64,000 bases of DNA from CAWANP01 sp963783445 (lineage in GTDB: Bacteria > Chloroflexota > Anaerolineae > JAAYZQ01): contig CAWANP010000015.1 of assembly GCA_963783445.1 (NCBI GenBank), positions 310,001 through 374,000 on the forward strand. Direction: 5' to 3'. A program made the position numbers and the translations under genes. Of this stretch, positions 53,970 through 63,509 are shown one piece after another. Below the pieces are notes generated by a model, which was given only the letters and a program-made list of their open reading frames with translations, did not search any database and was not told where the DNA came from. Every line of letters begins with the position of its first letter. The first letter of the stretch is position 1.

Positions 53970-55541
53970 ATGCGAACGGGCTTTGTGAGAAAGTTGATCC
54001 CGGGCGTACTGCTCCTGGCAGTTCTGGTGGGCGCTTTTGTGCTCAGGGCGTGGGGCAGCAGCTTTGGCTTGCCTGCCTTTACCCGCTATCATCCTGATGA
54101 GCATGCCCTGGTAGATAGGGCGGCGGCCATCCTTTGGACGGGGGATTGGAACCTTCACCGGTTCAACTATCCCCCGTTCTATGCCTATCTTCAGGCAGGG
54201 GCCTACGCGGTGCTCTTTTTGTGGCTGGCAGCCCAGGGTTTGTGGAGCCAGGTCCCGCCTTTTGTGGTGCCCGAGTACTATCATTGGGGCCGCTTGCTGA
54301 CTGCGGCATTTGGTACCCTGACGGTACTGGTCGTGTATCTCATGGGACGCCGGATCCGTACCCGGCGGACCGGGCTGCTGGCTGCCGCCTTGCTTGCCGG
54401 GTGCTATCTGCACGTCATTCACTCCCATTACGCGACCTTTGACGTGATGGTTGGATTTCTCGTCTCACTGACGCTGTTGTTTAGTGACCTGATCCGAACG
54501 GAACAGAAGGCCAAGTGGTACTTTCTGGCCGGACTTGGTGCGGGCCTGGCAGGTGCGACCAAGTACAATGGGGCCGTGGCGGTGGTCATCCCGTTGATTG
54601 CCCATGTACTGGCAAAGCCCTGGGACGAATGGGGCTGGATCAATGGCCGGCTGTTTCTCATCCCGGCAGGCTTCCTGCTGGGTTTCTTTGCTGGCAATCC
54701 CTTTGCTCTCGGCAATCTCACCGAGTTTCTCAACGGTTTGGCCCTCGTTCTGCATCACTATGGCACCGAGCAGCCAGGCTTTGAGGGACTCGGCAACTGG
54801 CGCTGGTATACGAGGGTTTTTCTCACCTCAGCGGACGCCCTGTGGGTTGTGACGGGTGCCCTGGGACTGGCCGCGCTTCTCTGGCGGGACTGGAAAAAGG
54901 GGCTCCTGCTCCTTGTCTTTCCGGTGGTCTATTTTCTGATGGTGTCTCGCTTCACCGTGCGCTTTGAGCGCAATATGGTCCCGCTGCTGCCTTTTCTGGC
55001 CTTGGGAGGCGCTTGGCTGCTGGATGCCGGTGCTGGCTGGCTGGCGCGCCGCCTTGGCCGCGGTGAGGGGGCCTCCAACGTGCTGTCTGCGCTGGGCGCT
55101 CTGGTTGTCCTGGCGCTACCTCTTGCGGCAGGCATCGCTTTTGATACAGCCATCAGCCGTACGGATTTCCGAGAGGTGGCTGGGCGCTGGGTGAATGAGA
55201 ACGTCGAAGGTGGCAGCAAGATCGCCATTGAGCATTATGCCATTCCCTTTGACCACACGGATTACTCTGTCGAAGATGTGCTCCGTATCAGCAATCACGA
55301 CCTGGCATGGTACCAACAGGAAGGCTTTGACGTATTGATCATCAGCGATGGCGTGTGGGAGGTGCTAAAGCGCATGCCCGAGGCATACGCTGACAAACTC
55401 GCGGTATACGATGAGGTGTCTGCAGCCAGCAGCCTCATGCAAGAGTTTGTTCCCCAGCCTCCCGGCATTGTTGTAGCCGGCTACCCGACGGTGGGCGTGT
55501 ACCATTTTGCGCCAGTCCGCATCCATCAGGTGCCGCGATAG
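53970..55541 (+). CDS. GT39-like glycosyltransferase, large membrane protein
   Basis: The 523-aa protein starts at ATG 53970. It has about eleven helices with RYHPDEHALVDRAAAILW in the first external loop, the DE motif of PMT-type enzymes, then NYPPFYAYLQAGAYAVL and HYATFDVMVGFLVSLTLLF. The C-terminal third is soluble and contains VNENVEGGSKIAIEHYAIPF. It probably transfers a sugar from a polyprenyl-phosphate donor to a surface acceptor. It is the second protein of this kind in the window, after 37132. Two membrane proteins follow directly. Confidence 0.82.
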   Translation: MRTGFVRKLIPGVLLLAVLVGAFVLRAWGSSFGLPAFTRYHPDEHALVDRAAAILWTGDWNLHRFNYPPFYAYLQAGAYAVLFLWLAAQGLWSQVPPFVVPEYYHWGRLLTAAFGTLTVLVVYLMGRRIRTRRTGLLAAALLAGCYLHVIHSHYATFDVMVGFLVSLTLLFSDLIRTEQKAKWYFLAGLGAGLAGATKYNGAVAVVIPLIAHVLAKPWDEWGWINGRLFLIPAGFLLGFFAGNPFALGNLTEFLNGLALVLHHYGTEQPGFEGLGNWRWYTRVFLTSADALWVVTGALGLAALLWRDWKKGLLLLVFPVVYFLMVSRFTVRFERNMVPLLPFLALGGAWLLDAGAGWLARRLGRGEGASNVLSALGALVVLALPLAAGIAFDTAISRTDFREVAGRWVNENVEGGSKIAIEHYAIPFDHTDYSVEDVLRISNHDLAWYQQEGFDVLIISDGVWEVLKRMPEAYADKLAVYDEVSAASSLMQEFVPQPPGIVVAGYPTVGVYHFAPVRIHQVPR

Positions 55542-55597
55542 ATGGCGGTGTACCTGGTGGGGATCCAGCCGGTGAGATGCAGGCTGAAGGAAAGGGT

Positions 55598-56305
55598 ATG
55601 AGCAGCGAGGGAGCATTGGGCAGGGTCGATGGAAGCGCTCGTGCGAGAAAGCACCTGACAAGCGCGCGCGTACTCTTGCTGGTGGGTTGGGCGTTGGCCG
55701 CCACCGGTTACTATGGCGCCTGGGTCGCCCACGAGACCGCGGCCCTCACCCTTAGTGGAGCGGATATGGGCGAGTTTGTCAAGTTTCTACCGGGCGTGCT
55801 CGATGGATCGCTGGAGATCATACGGCAGGCGCTCTATCTACCACCCTTTGCGGTGGTGGTAAGTGTGGCGCTGCTGGTAGGCTCGCAGCGCCTGCGCTAC
55901 CCGTGGTTGCTTCGATGGCTGGTGGTGGCACTTGCAGTTCCGGTGAGTCTGCAGTTGCTGCCTCCGGCCTGGTCCGTTGCCAGCCTGACCTCGCCCGAAT
56001 TCAGGGCGCAGACTATCGCCTTGGGCTTTGGCTGGCTCCTGCTGGCGGGCTTTTGGCTTTGGGGACGCCTGCCGGCCTGGCTGACCGGTACCGCAAGTGC
56101 GATCCTGTGCCTGGCAGCCATCGCTTTGTCCGCGTGGCAATTCCTGATGGCCAAGCCTGCCATTGACGATGTCTACGGTACGCTGCCATCCATCGGTTGG
56201 GGCTTTTACCTCTGCATGGCCGGGCTGCTCCTGATTGCCCTCGGAAGCGTGATCCTGGCTGTCCGGGCGCGGCGCCCGCCGCCGGCAGCGTGGGCGGGCG
56301 AATGA
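55598..56305 (+). CDS. Seven-helix membrane protein, function unknown
   Basis: ATG 55598 is supported by AAGGAAAGGG upstream. The 235-aa protein has hydrophobic segments spread over its whole length, with short charged loops such as SGADMGEFVKFLPGVLDG. No known active site is seen. Its stop TGA overlaps the ATG of the next gene as ATGA, so the two are translationally coupled and probably act together, for example as a flippase or assembly partner of the large glycosyltransferase-like protein. Confidence 0.7.
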   Translation: MSSEGALGRVDGSARARKHLTSARVLLLVGWALAATGYYGAWVAHETAALTLSGADMGEFVKFLPGVLDGSLEIIRQALYLPPFAVVVSVALLVGSQRLRYPWLLRWLVVALAVPVSLQLLPPAWSVASLTSPEFRAQTIALGFGWLLLAGFWLWGRLPAWLTGTASAILCLAAIALSAWQFLMAKPAIDDVYGTLPSIGWGFYLCMAGLLLIALGSVILAVRARRPPPAAWAGE

Positions 56306-58272
56306 TCTCTTCAGGGCGCCAGAACCTTCGGCGGCAGGATCTGTGGGTACCAGCGGGGACCCTTCTGCTTGCAACAGTGCTGCGCGCCGGCTGGCCCAGG
56401 CTGACTGAATTCAAGTTCAGCGAGGCACGCTTGCAGGCGCTGGCGCTAGAGCTTACGCGCGGCGGGAGTCTCCCTCTGGTTGGCGTGCCCTCGTCAGCGG
56501 GCTTTGATCATTCGCCGCTGAGCGTCTATCTCTACGCCCCGGCCTTTCTTCTCAGTTCAAGCCCCATCCCGGCTACCATCTATGGCGGGCTTGCAGGTGT
56601 GGCGGCTGTGGCGCTGTGCTGGTGGCTGTCACGCAGGTGGCCCGGGGGTGGGCGATGGGCGGCGCTTGTTGCCACGCTGCTCTTTGCTGTGAGCCCCTGG
56701 GCGGTGGCCTTCAGCCGCAAGATCTGGCAGGTGGCTTTCGTTCCCCTACTGGCGCTGGCCTTCGTAGGTTTGATCGTTTCCTCCCTCATTGAGGGACGCC
56801 GCTGGAACCTGACCTGGGCGCTGGTAGTGCTGTCTCTCCTGGTTCAAGTGCACCCCTCGGCGGTATCCCTGGGACTGGCCCTGCTGATATGGCTCATTGT
56901 CTTCAGACAGCAGGTAAGTCTGGCCCCATTTGTGGCGGGTGTGGGCCTCGGTGTGGTTGTGGCGTTGCCCTTCATTGCCCATCAAATGAAGAGTGGTTGG
57001 CCCGTATTGGCTGCATTGGGATCCCTCCCTGAGGCGGTATGGGATCTGGGGGCGGCACGCCTGGCCTGGGAAGCGATCACTGGGCGCGGCATCCATGCCC
57101 TGGCGGGCGATGCCTACCCGTTCCTGAAGTTGGTGCCGCAACTTGGCTGGACCTTTAATCTGAGCGGCTGGCTGGCTGTGGGCTCGACCCTGTGGCTGGT
57201 CTGGAGGCTGTTCGCTGACTGGCGATCTGAAGATGCCGGTAGGAGCCAGGCTGCCCGCGTCGATCTGGTGCTTCTCTCATGGTTGATGATCCCCATCCTC
57301 TTTAACCTGCGACACAGCCTGGACCTTTATCTGCATTTCTTTGCCCTGGTGATGCCTGCCGCCTACTTGGTCATTGGCAGGGCAGGCCAGGACCTTGTCC
57401 GGCGATCCGATGGAAGGGTACAGGGTGTTCTGAGGGTTGGCGTACTCGTTGTGCTGGGGCTGCTGGTCGTGGGCCAGGTGGCAGCGTTGGGCATGATGGC
57501 CCGCTTTGTGGCGACTCACGACACACCGGGCGGGTTCGAACGGCCGCTGGGACGCTACCTGGACGTTGCCGGCGAAGCGGTGGCAGCGGCCGCTGACTCT
57601 GAGGCCGTTGAGGTACTCGTGGTGGGGCAGGGTGATTCACCGGTCGTGGACGAGACGCCGGCTATTTTCGACGTTCTTCTGAGGGGCCGGGTTCCCTATC
57701 GTTTGGTGGATGGGGGATCGGCGGCGGTCTTTCCCTCGCATCGAGCGCTGGCGCTCGTGGCCCCGGAAGCCGGGGATGCCTCCGAGTGGTATCGACCCTG
57801 GCTGGATTCCGAGCTGCCAGATGGATTCTGGCTGGCGACGTTAAATGGCTCGTGGCCGGAAGCTGATCTGGAGCCGGTGGCCGGACCGCGCCTGTTCCAG
57901 AACGGTGTGGAGGTGCAGGGCTATGCCTGGCAGGGAGAGGCTGCCAATGGCCAGGTACGTGCCTGGCTGTTGTGGCAGGTGCTGTGGCAGAGCCCCGATG
58001 ATACGCACTTTTTTGTCCAACTGCTGGACGACCAGATGCGGCCCCTGGGTCAGCAGGATAGTGATGGCTACCCGGCTGCCTACCGGACAAAGGGTGACCG
58101 GATCATAAGTATGTTTGACATAAAATATGATGAAACACAAGCGAAGACTCCTTACTGGTTGCGTGCCGGCCAATACCTGTTCCCCGAGGTGGTCAATGTG
58201 CCTGTGATTGATGGAGCGGGCGCTCCTGTTGGAGAAGTGGTCCACCTCGGGCCGGTGTCTGAGGGGCCTTAG
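56302..58272 (+). CDS. Large glycosyltransferase-like membrane protein (GT39 type)
   Basis: ATG 56302 overlaps the previous stop. The 656-aa protein has about ten helices in its first 440 residues. The first external loop begins EFKFSEARLQALALELTRGG and continues to PSSAGFDHSPLSVYLYAPAF, which resembles dolichyl-phosphate-mannose enzymes though the acidic pair is F-S-E-A rather than D-E. The C-terminal 200 residues are soluble, with a beta-sandwich ending DDTHFFVQLLDDQMRPLGQQ. It is probably a surface glycan transferase. It couples to the membrane protein before it and precedes the YdjM-like gene by 3 nt. Confidence 0.75.
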   Translation: MISSGRQNLRRQDLWVPAGTLLLATVLRAGWPRLTEFKFSEARLQALALELTRGGSLPLVGVPSSAGFDHSPLSVYLYAPAFLLSSSPIPATIYGGLAGVAAVALCWWLSRRWPGGGRWAALVATLLFAVSPWAVAFSRKIWQVAFVPLLALAFVGLIVSSLIEGRRWNLTWALVVLSLLVQVHPSAVSLGLALLIWLIVFRQQVSLAPFVAGVGLGVVVALPFIAHQMKSGWPVLAALGSLPEAVWDLGAARLAWEAITGRGIHALAGDAYPFLKLVPQLGWTFNLSGWLAVGSTLWLVWRLFADWRSEDAGRSQAARVDLVLLSWLMIPILFNLRHSLDLYLHFFALVMPAAYLVIGRAGQDLVRRSDGRVQGVLRVGVLVVLGLLVVGQVAALGMMARFVATHDTPGGFERPLGRYLDVAGEAVAAAADSEAVEVLVVGQGDSPVVDETPAIFDVLLRGRVPYRLVDGGSAAVFPSHRALALVAPEAGDASEWYRPWLDSELPDGFWLATLNGSWPEADLEPVAGPRLFQNGVEVQGYAWQGEAANGQVRAWLLWQVLWQSPDDTHFFVQLLDDQMRPLGQQDSDGYPAAYRTKGDRIISMFDIKYDETQAKTPYWLRAGQYLFPEVVNVPVIDGAGAPVGEVVHLGPVSEGP

Positions 58273-58275
58273 CCT

Positions 58276-59784
58276 ATGCTGTCCAGTCTGCCCATGCAAC
58301 CCTGGTTTCTGATCGCTCTCTTGCTCTTCAGTGGGGTAGTGACGCTGTCAACCGGTTGGTTGGTGGCGCGGGTGCAAGGAGCCTCACGCTCTACCGTGTC
58401 CCTGGGCGCTGTGCTGGCAGCGCTTATCTGGGTGTTGATCCTCTTTGCCGCTGGCCTGGTCGCCGCGCGCTACATCGAGCGGGCGGACAACCCGCTCGGG
58501 TACTGGCTTGCCTATGGAGCCGCTGCCATTATCCTTTCCCTGGTCCGGGCCTATCTCTACGACCGACACAGGGAGCAAAGCGCACTGAGGCCAGGGCCAA
58601 CCCGTCCGGTGTTGGCGCGCAGTACGGTATGGCAGCTCGACTATCTGTTCTTTGCTTCTGTTCTGTATCTGGGCGTTGCCTGGTTGGCTGGCTGGTACGT
58701 GGACCCGGTCCTGTTCGTTCCCTTGGCCATTGGCGCCTTGCTGCCTGGCTTGGATACCGAACGCTCCTGGCTTGGCGGGTTGTTGCCTTTCGTCTCCCGC
58801 CGCCTCGTGGCTCGCTTTGGACAGTGGCACGTGCTGCACAGCCTGGTCGCGGTTCTTCTGGTCGCGGTTTTCACCCTGCCTCTTGCCCTGATCGTCGATT
58901 GGGCCCCCTGGGCGTTGATCCTGTTGGGCTACGTCTCACACCTGCTCGTGGACTTGCTCAGGCCGGATGGTCTCATGTTGCTCTGGCCTGTCAGCCGCAA
59001 GCGATTCGCTGTTCTTGGCCGATCGGTCGCCGCGCGGGCAGGAGGGCTTGAGACCAGGCTCTTGTTCGGACTGGCTGCCGCTGCTCTGTTTCTCCTGCTC
59101 TTCGTCGATGTGGGCCAGCCACCGCCTCCTCCTGCTCCCGTACCGAGCTATGCTCAGACCCTCGATCGATACTATGCCCTGCGAGGGCGGAACCAGGTGG
59201 TCGCCGCGGTGGAGGGAACCTGGCAGGCCACCGGGCGACGGATCACCGATCGCTTTGAGGTTCTCAACGCCGCTGGCGAGTCCTTTGTCATGCTTGACCG
59301 CTTCACAGGCAAGGTCTTTTCGGCAGGGCGGGGGGCCGCTGACAACCTGTACCTGAACAGGATCAAGCTGCAAGCGGGGCCGCCAATCCGCATCCAGGCC
59401 GTGGAGGTGCAGCTTCAAGACCAGGCTCTGGTCGATGCCCTACCTGCCATTTATCAGATGGAACGAGAGCCAGGGTTGCAGCACATCTACGTCTCGGGGG
59501 ATGTGATTCTGCTTCCGGGTCCTGATGATGCTGAGCCGCATCTGGTTCCCAGCCAGGCGCAGACCGGCCTGCGCCACATCCAACCCGGTGATGGAGACCC
59601 GACGGAGAGACACTACCGGCTTCAGTACCTGACCGCGAGCGATCTGATCGACCTGGCCCACGTTGAGGTCGAGGCGGCGGACCTGGTCATCGTCGCTACC
59701 TACGTTCCAGACGCCTCCGGACCAACGCCTACCCCGTTACCCACCCCACCGACTCTTCAGCCAACGGTCGAGGCAGAACGATGA
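58276..59784 (+). CDS. YdjM/DUF457-type metal-dependent membrane hydrolase with extra C-terminal domain
   Basis: ATG 58276. Of 502 aa, the first 270 are membrane helices with the YdjM-family pattern: LLPGLDTERSWLGG (metal aspartate), QWHVLHSLVAVLLVAVFTLP (histidine) and LGYVSHLLVDLLRPDGLMLL (histidine and aspartate), then WPVSRKRFAV. The C-terminal 200 residues form a soluble domain with EVQLQDQALVDALPAIYQME and a Pro/Thr tail, not present in ordinary YdjM proteins. The substrate is unknown. The hydrolase gene after it starts in its last codon (ATGA). Confidence 0.78.
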   Translation: MLSSLPMQPWFLIALLLFSGVVTLSTGWLVARVQGASRSTVSLGAVLAALIWVLILFAAGLVAARYIERADNPLGYWLAYGAAAIILSLVRAYLYDRHREQSALRPGPTRPVLARSTVWQLDYLFFASVLYLGVAWLAGWYVDPVLFVPLAIGALLPGLDTERSWLGGLLPFVSRRLVARFGQWHVLHSLVAVLLVAVFTLPLALIVDWAPWALILLGYVSHLLVDLLRPDGLMLLWPVSRKRFAVLGRSVAARAGGLETRLLFGLAAAALFLLLFVDVGQPPPPPAPVPSYAQTLDRYYALRGRNQVVAAVEGTWQATGRRITDRFEVLNAAGESFVMLDRFTGKVFSAGRGAADNLYLNRIKLQAGPPIRIQAVEVQLQDQALVDALPAIYQMEREPGLQHIYVSGDVILLPGPDDAEPHLVPSQAQTGLRHIQPGDGDPTERHYRLQYLTASDLIDLAHVEVEAADLVIVATYVPDASGPTPTPLPTPPTLQPTVEAER

Positions 59785-60700
59785 CCAAGGCTTCCATGAT
59801 GTACGTGGCTTTCGTCGCGCTCGTCATCCTGCTGGTGGCGCTTGCTTTTGTGCCCATCCTGGCCAGCGACCTCTTTCGCCAGCCCTACCATTCCCTGTGG
59901 CCCACCATCAACCGCAGCCTGGCCCGGCTGCGCATCGACTACAACCCGCCCGGCGGTGGCATACCGCCGCGCTATCCTTCCTGGCGCGATCCGGCCGACG
60001 CTTTTCTGTTCTTCCGCGAGTTGACGCTCACTACGGCTGATGGGGTTGACCTGGATGCCTGGTACGTGCCAGCCCAGGAGCCGGGGGCGCCTACTGTGCT
60101 GCTTACCCATGGTCTCCTGGGCAACAAATGGCTCTTTCTGCGGCTGGTGCCGTGGCTGCACGACGCGGGTACAATGTGATGCTCTTTGATTTCCGAGGGC
60201 ATGGCCAGAGCGATGACATGCCAACGACAGTTGGCCGCCGCGAGGTCCTGGACGTACAGGCGGCGCTGGATTGGTTGGAGGAGGAGGGCTCTGGCGACCG
60301 CATCGTGGGGCTGGGGACCAGCCTCGGCGCCGTGGCTCTGGTCAACACCTCCGTGCGGGATGACCGCCTGGACGCCCTGATTTTGGATAGCATGTTCGCC
60401 GAGTGGAGCGACGTGGACTATGCCGAGGACTATCGGCTGCCGCCTGAATGGCTGGTGCCCGACGTGCCGACTCCCGAGGATCTGCTGCCACAGATTCAGG
60501 TTCCGGTCTTTGTCATCCATGGGACGGCAGATCTGCTGACGAGTGTGGACCATGCCTACCGCGTTTACGCGGCTGCCAACGAGCCAAAGCAGTTGTGGAT
60601 CAATGATTCGGGGCATGCCTGGTCGGCCTGGACCTACCCCGACATCTTTGAGTCGCGGGTCCTGGACTTTATGGCACGATCTCTATCGGAGCGGGAGTGA
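59781..60700 (+). CDS. Alpha/beta hydrolase (one frameshift)
   Basis: ATG 59781 overlaps the upstream stop. An N-terminal helix (YVAFVALVILLVALAFVPIL) anchors the protein. The fold shows TVLLTHGLLGNKWLFLRLVP (oxyanion region), then after a break near 60165 NVMLFDFRGHGQSDDMPTTV, the nucleophile elbow GLGTSLGAVALV, then VPVFVIHGTADLLTSVDHAY with the acidic residue and a C-terminal SGHAW histidine. It hydrolyses an ester or related bond; the substrate is unknown. Length about 306 aa. The DUF1624 gene follows at 9 nt. Confidence 0.85.
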
Positions 60701-60709
60701 GGTGGCCAG

Positions 60710-61535
60710 GTGACATTGCATCAAGAAGATAACGGTCCGGCCGCCCGCCGCTTCTGGGAAATCGACACAGTCCGGGGCATCGCCGTCGTTTTGATGATCT
60801 TTTTCCACTTGATGTGGGATCTGAGTTTCTTTGGCGCCTATTCGGGCAGCATGCTGGCGCCCCCCTGGCGGATCTTTGCCCGGAGCATTGGCACCACCTT
60901 TATCTTTTTGATGGGTCTATCGTTGACACTGACCTACAGTCGTCTGAAGCCCAAGATGGACCACTGGCAGTTGTTCCGGAAATACCTGCTGCGGGGCGCG
61001 ATGATCTTTGGCTGGGGGCTGGTGATCACGGCCGTAACCTACTTTGTCCTGGGCCGCGGCTACGTCGTATTTGGCATCCTTCACCTGCTGGGACTGTCAA
61101 CCATTTTGGCCTACCCCTTTCTGCGGTCGCGATGGCTCAGCCTGGCCGCGGGGATTGGGATCATTGTCCTGGGCTTTTATGCCAACGACGTGATGTCCTT
61201 GTCGCCCTGGCTGCTCTGGCTGGGAGTGAAGCAGTTGGGGCGCTATATGGTTGACTATTACCCGCTGCTGCCCTGGTTTGGCGTTGCACTGCTGGGCGTG
61301 TTCTGTGGCTTTAGCCTGTATCCCCAGGGCGTCGCTCGATTCGACCTGCCGGACCTATCGCACAAAGCTCCCGTGCGCGCCATAGACCTTCCTGGGGCGG
61401 CATTCGCTGGTCATCTACCTGGTTCACCAGCCTATCATCCTGGGTAGCCTGATATCTGGTAGGCGTTGGCTCTATCTAATTCCTGGTACGGAGTGGCTCT
61501 TGGCACCGACCCTGGGATCGTTCACTCAGTCCTGA
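60710..61535 (+). CDS. DUF1624 (heparan-alpha-glucosaminide N-acetyltransferase-like) membrane protein (one frameshift)
   Basis: The start is GTG 60710. The first strand FWEIDTVRGIAVVLMIFFHL carries the family histidine, and the multi-helix pattern continues with FIFLMGLSLTLTYSRL and YVVFGILHLLGLSTILAYPF. A break near 61385 moves to FLGRHSLVIYLVHQPIILGS, the usual end of these acyltransferases, and TGA lies at 61533-61535. The family moves acetyl or similar groups onto sugars across the membrane, which suits the surface-glycan setting. Its 3' end overlaps the convergent ABC remnant by 10 nt. Confidence 0.84.
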
Positions 61536-62035
61536 GTTAGTCCAAACTGCGTGCGGTCAGGGTAGTGGCAGGCAACCAGATGCCTGTAGCCGTCGCCCAG
61601 GTCGCGCAGGGGCGGACGGTCTGTGGCGCAGTTCTCCTCGGCATAGCGGCAGCGCGGATGGAAGGGGCAGCCGGGGGGCGGTTTGCGAGCACTGGGGATC
61701 TCGCCGGTCAAGATGATATTCCGCTGCTTGTCGCGCCGATAGGGGTCTGGGATGGGAATGGCCGAGATTAGGGCCTCGGTGTAGGGGTGCCTGGGCCGCG
61801 AAAAAAGCTCCTCCGTTTGGGCTACCTCGACGAATCTTGCCCAGGTACATGACCGCTACTCGATCGGCAATGAATCCCAGTACGTTCAGGTTGTGGGTGA
61901 TGATGATGTAGCTGAGGTTGAGTTCCTCGCGCAGATCCTTGAGCAGGTTCAAGATGCCGGCGGCCACCGACACGTCAAGCCCGGCCGTGGGCTCGTCCGC
62001 TACCAGGTCCCAGCGACGGGGTCGTGGGTTCGATC
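61526..62035 (-). pseudogene. Truncated oligopeptide-type ABC transporter ATPase
   Basis: Only the last third of an Opp/Dpp ATPase remains. Walker B (LVADEPTAGLDVSVAAGILN) starts the remnant near 62010, followed by LSYIIITHNLNVLGFIADRV with the switch histidine, VMYLGKI, the oligopeptide-family segment with PDPYRRDKQRN, and the C-terminal cysteine motif PPGCPFHPRCRYAEENCATD. Walker A and the signature are absent. A break near 61830 also changes frame. Upstream of 62035 the sequence belongs to the stop region of the MttB-like gene, so the 5' part was lost or replaced by a recombination junction. It cannot make a working ATPase. Confidence 0.8.
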
Positions 62036-62055
62036 GTCAGCAGTGAACTGACCGG

Positions 62056-63492
62056 TCAGTCCCCTACCAGCTCCCGGCGCGCCCGGGCCCGGACCTCGTC
62101 CAGGTGCCGGCTGGCGTCGTCTGAGAGGGGTTCGACCTCGTGACTGCTCAATATCTCCTTGGCCCGGACCTGCGCCCGTTTTACGACGCCGACTGCTTCC
62201 TCCGCGTCCCCTTCACCACGCGTGCTGACGCCGGGCATCCATAGCGCTCCCCGGCGCATCTGTTTGACCGTGTGCATTTCGCCGAGAAAGACGCCGTCGC
62301 CAGGGATGACGTCGGCCATCACGTCGTAGGCCAGGGTGATATCGTCAACGGGGCAGCCGGCAACGATATGTTTGATCATGCTGATGATCTCATCGTCGAT
62401 GACAGAGATCTCAAAGCCGGCCACTAGCCCGCCACCATTGCCGGCGCCCGAGAGCATGTCCACGCCGGCCAAAGCTGGTACCAAGGCGTTGGACAGCCGC
62501 TCGTAGGCGTGCTGAGGGTCCAGCAGCAGCGACTGGGAGGCCAGGCCGTAGGCATCACAGGGGAAGCCGATGCGGTGAGCAAGCTGGCCAGCACAGGCGG
62601 CGGTCATGCCGACTTCGGGGCTGCCCCAGGCGGTGAGGGCTGAGCGCAGATCGATTGGGCTGATACGCGAGCAATAGCCGACCAGAGCGCCGGGCCTGGT
62701 CGCAGCGGCAATGACAAAGCTGGCCAGGATCTCGGCGTGTTGTTGCGCCAGACAGCCGGCCATGGTCACCGGGCCCGTGGCGCCCAGCGTGGGCGCAGGC
62801 AGGGAGTGGAAGGGGGCGCCGGACTGGACGATGGCGATGATGGCGCCTGTCACGTTGGGGCCAAAGGTGAGGGGGCTGACCGGCGAGACGCTGGTGGTCA
62901 TGTTGGGACGCTGCTGGAAGGCCTCCATGCCGCCGCAGCAGGCCGCGGCCATCTCGATGACGTAGGGCACGTCCTCGGGCTTGTCGATGGCGGCCGATGA
63001 CAGTGGTTTGGTCGTACTGCGCAGCGTCGCGGCCGTGGATTCCACCATCATGAGTTGGGGTGGTACATCCTGGGGACTGAAGAGCGGCGTGACAGTATCG
63101 ATATTGGGCAGCGCGTCCAGCAGGCGGGTAACATCGGCCACGTCCTGCACGGTGGCGGGACGCGACCGGCCGGTGTCGAGATCCAGGGCGCGGGGCTGGC
63201 CCCCGCCGTTGTGAAAGCGCACCTGGCCGTCGCCCAGCGTAAAAGCCAGCGAACCGTCGCGCCTCAGGCCCTCCCGGTCGGGAGTGACATTGTCCAGCGC
63301 CCAGGCCACAACGTCGCGGGGAATGTAGGCCCGGCCACCGTCGATGCGGCAGCCCTGGCCGAGGAGCATTTCCCGTGCTTGCTCGTGCTCCAGCGCCACG
63401 CCTACCTCTTCCAACAGACGGTATGCGGTCTCTTCGATCTGATCTAGCCCATCTTCACTCAGGAACTGCAACTGTAGGCGGTTCTGTAGCAT
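62056..63492 (-). CDS. MttB-family corrinoid methyltransferase without pyrrolysine
   Basis: The 478-aa protein starts at ATG 63492 (MLQNRLQLQFLSEDGLDQIE). Family features: ETAYRLLEEVGVALEHEQAR, LRSTTKPLSSAAIDKPEDVP, SVSPVSPLTFGPNVTGAIIA, ATLGATGPVTMAGCLAQQHA and, late, HTVKQMRRGALWMPGVSTRG. No in-frame amber codon occurs, so unlike archaeal MttB it has no pyrrolysine; it belongs with the glycine-betaine or related methyltransferases (MtgB type). It moves a methyl group from a methylated amine to a cobalamin protein; neither that protein nor a reactivase is in the window. A close paralogue lies upstream on the same strand. Confidence 0.9.
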   Translation of the reverse strand: MLQNRLQLQFLSEDGLDQIEETAYRLLEEVGVALEHEQAREMLLGQGCRIDGGRAYIPRDVVAWALDNVTPDREGLRRDGSLAFTLGDGQVRFHNGGGQPRALDLDTGRSRPATVQDVADVTRLLDALPNIDTVTPLFSPQDVPPQLMMVESTAATLRSTTKPLSSAAIDKPEDVPYVIEMAAACCGGMEAFQQRPNMTTSVSPVSPLTFGPNVTGAIIAIVQSGAPFHSLPAPTLGATGPVTMAGCLAQQHAEILASFVIAAATRPGALVGYCSRISPIDLRSALTAWGSPEVGMTAACAGQLAHRIGFPCDAYGLASQSLLLDPQHAYERLSNALVPALAGVDMLSGAGNGGGLVAGFEISVIDDEIISMIKHIVAGCPVDDITLAYDVMADVIPGDGVFLGEMHTVKQMRRGALWMPGVSTRGEGDAEEAVGVVKRAQVRAKEILSSHEVEPLSDDASRHLDEVRARARRELVGD

Positions 63493-63509
63493 CGATTGTC
63501 ACTCCTCCC

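Noticed and set aside
62056..63492. Pyrrolysine-type MttB
   Set aside because: No in-frame TAG is present in the complete gene; it belongs with the non-pyrrolysine members.
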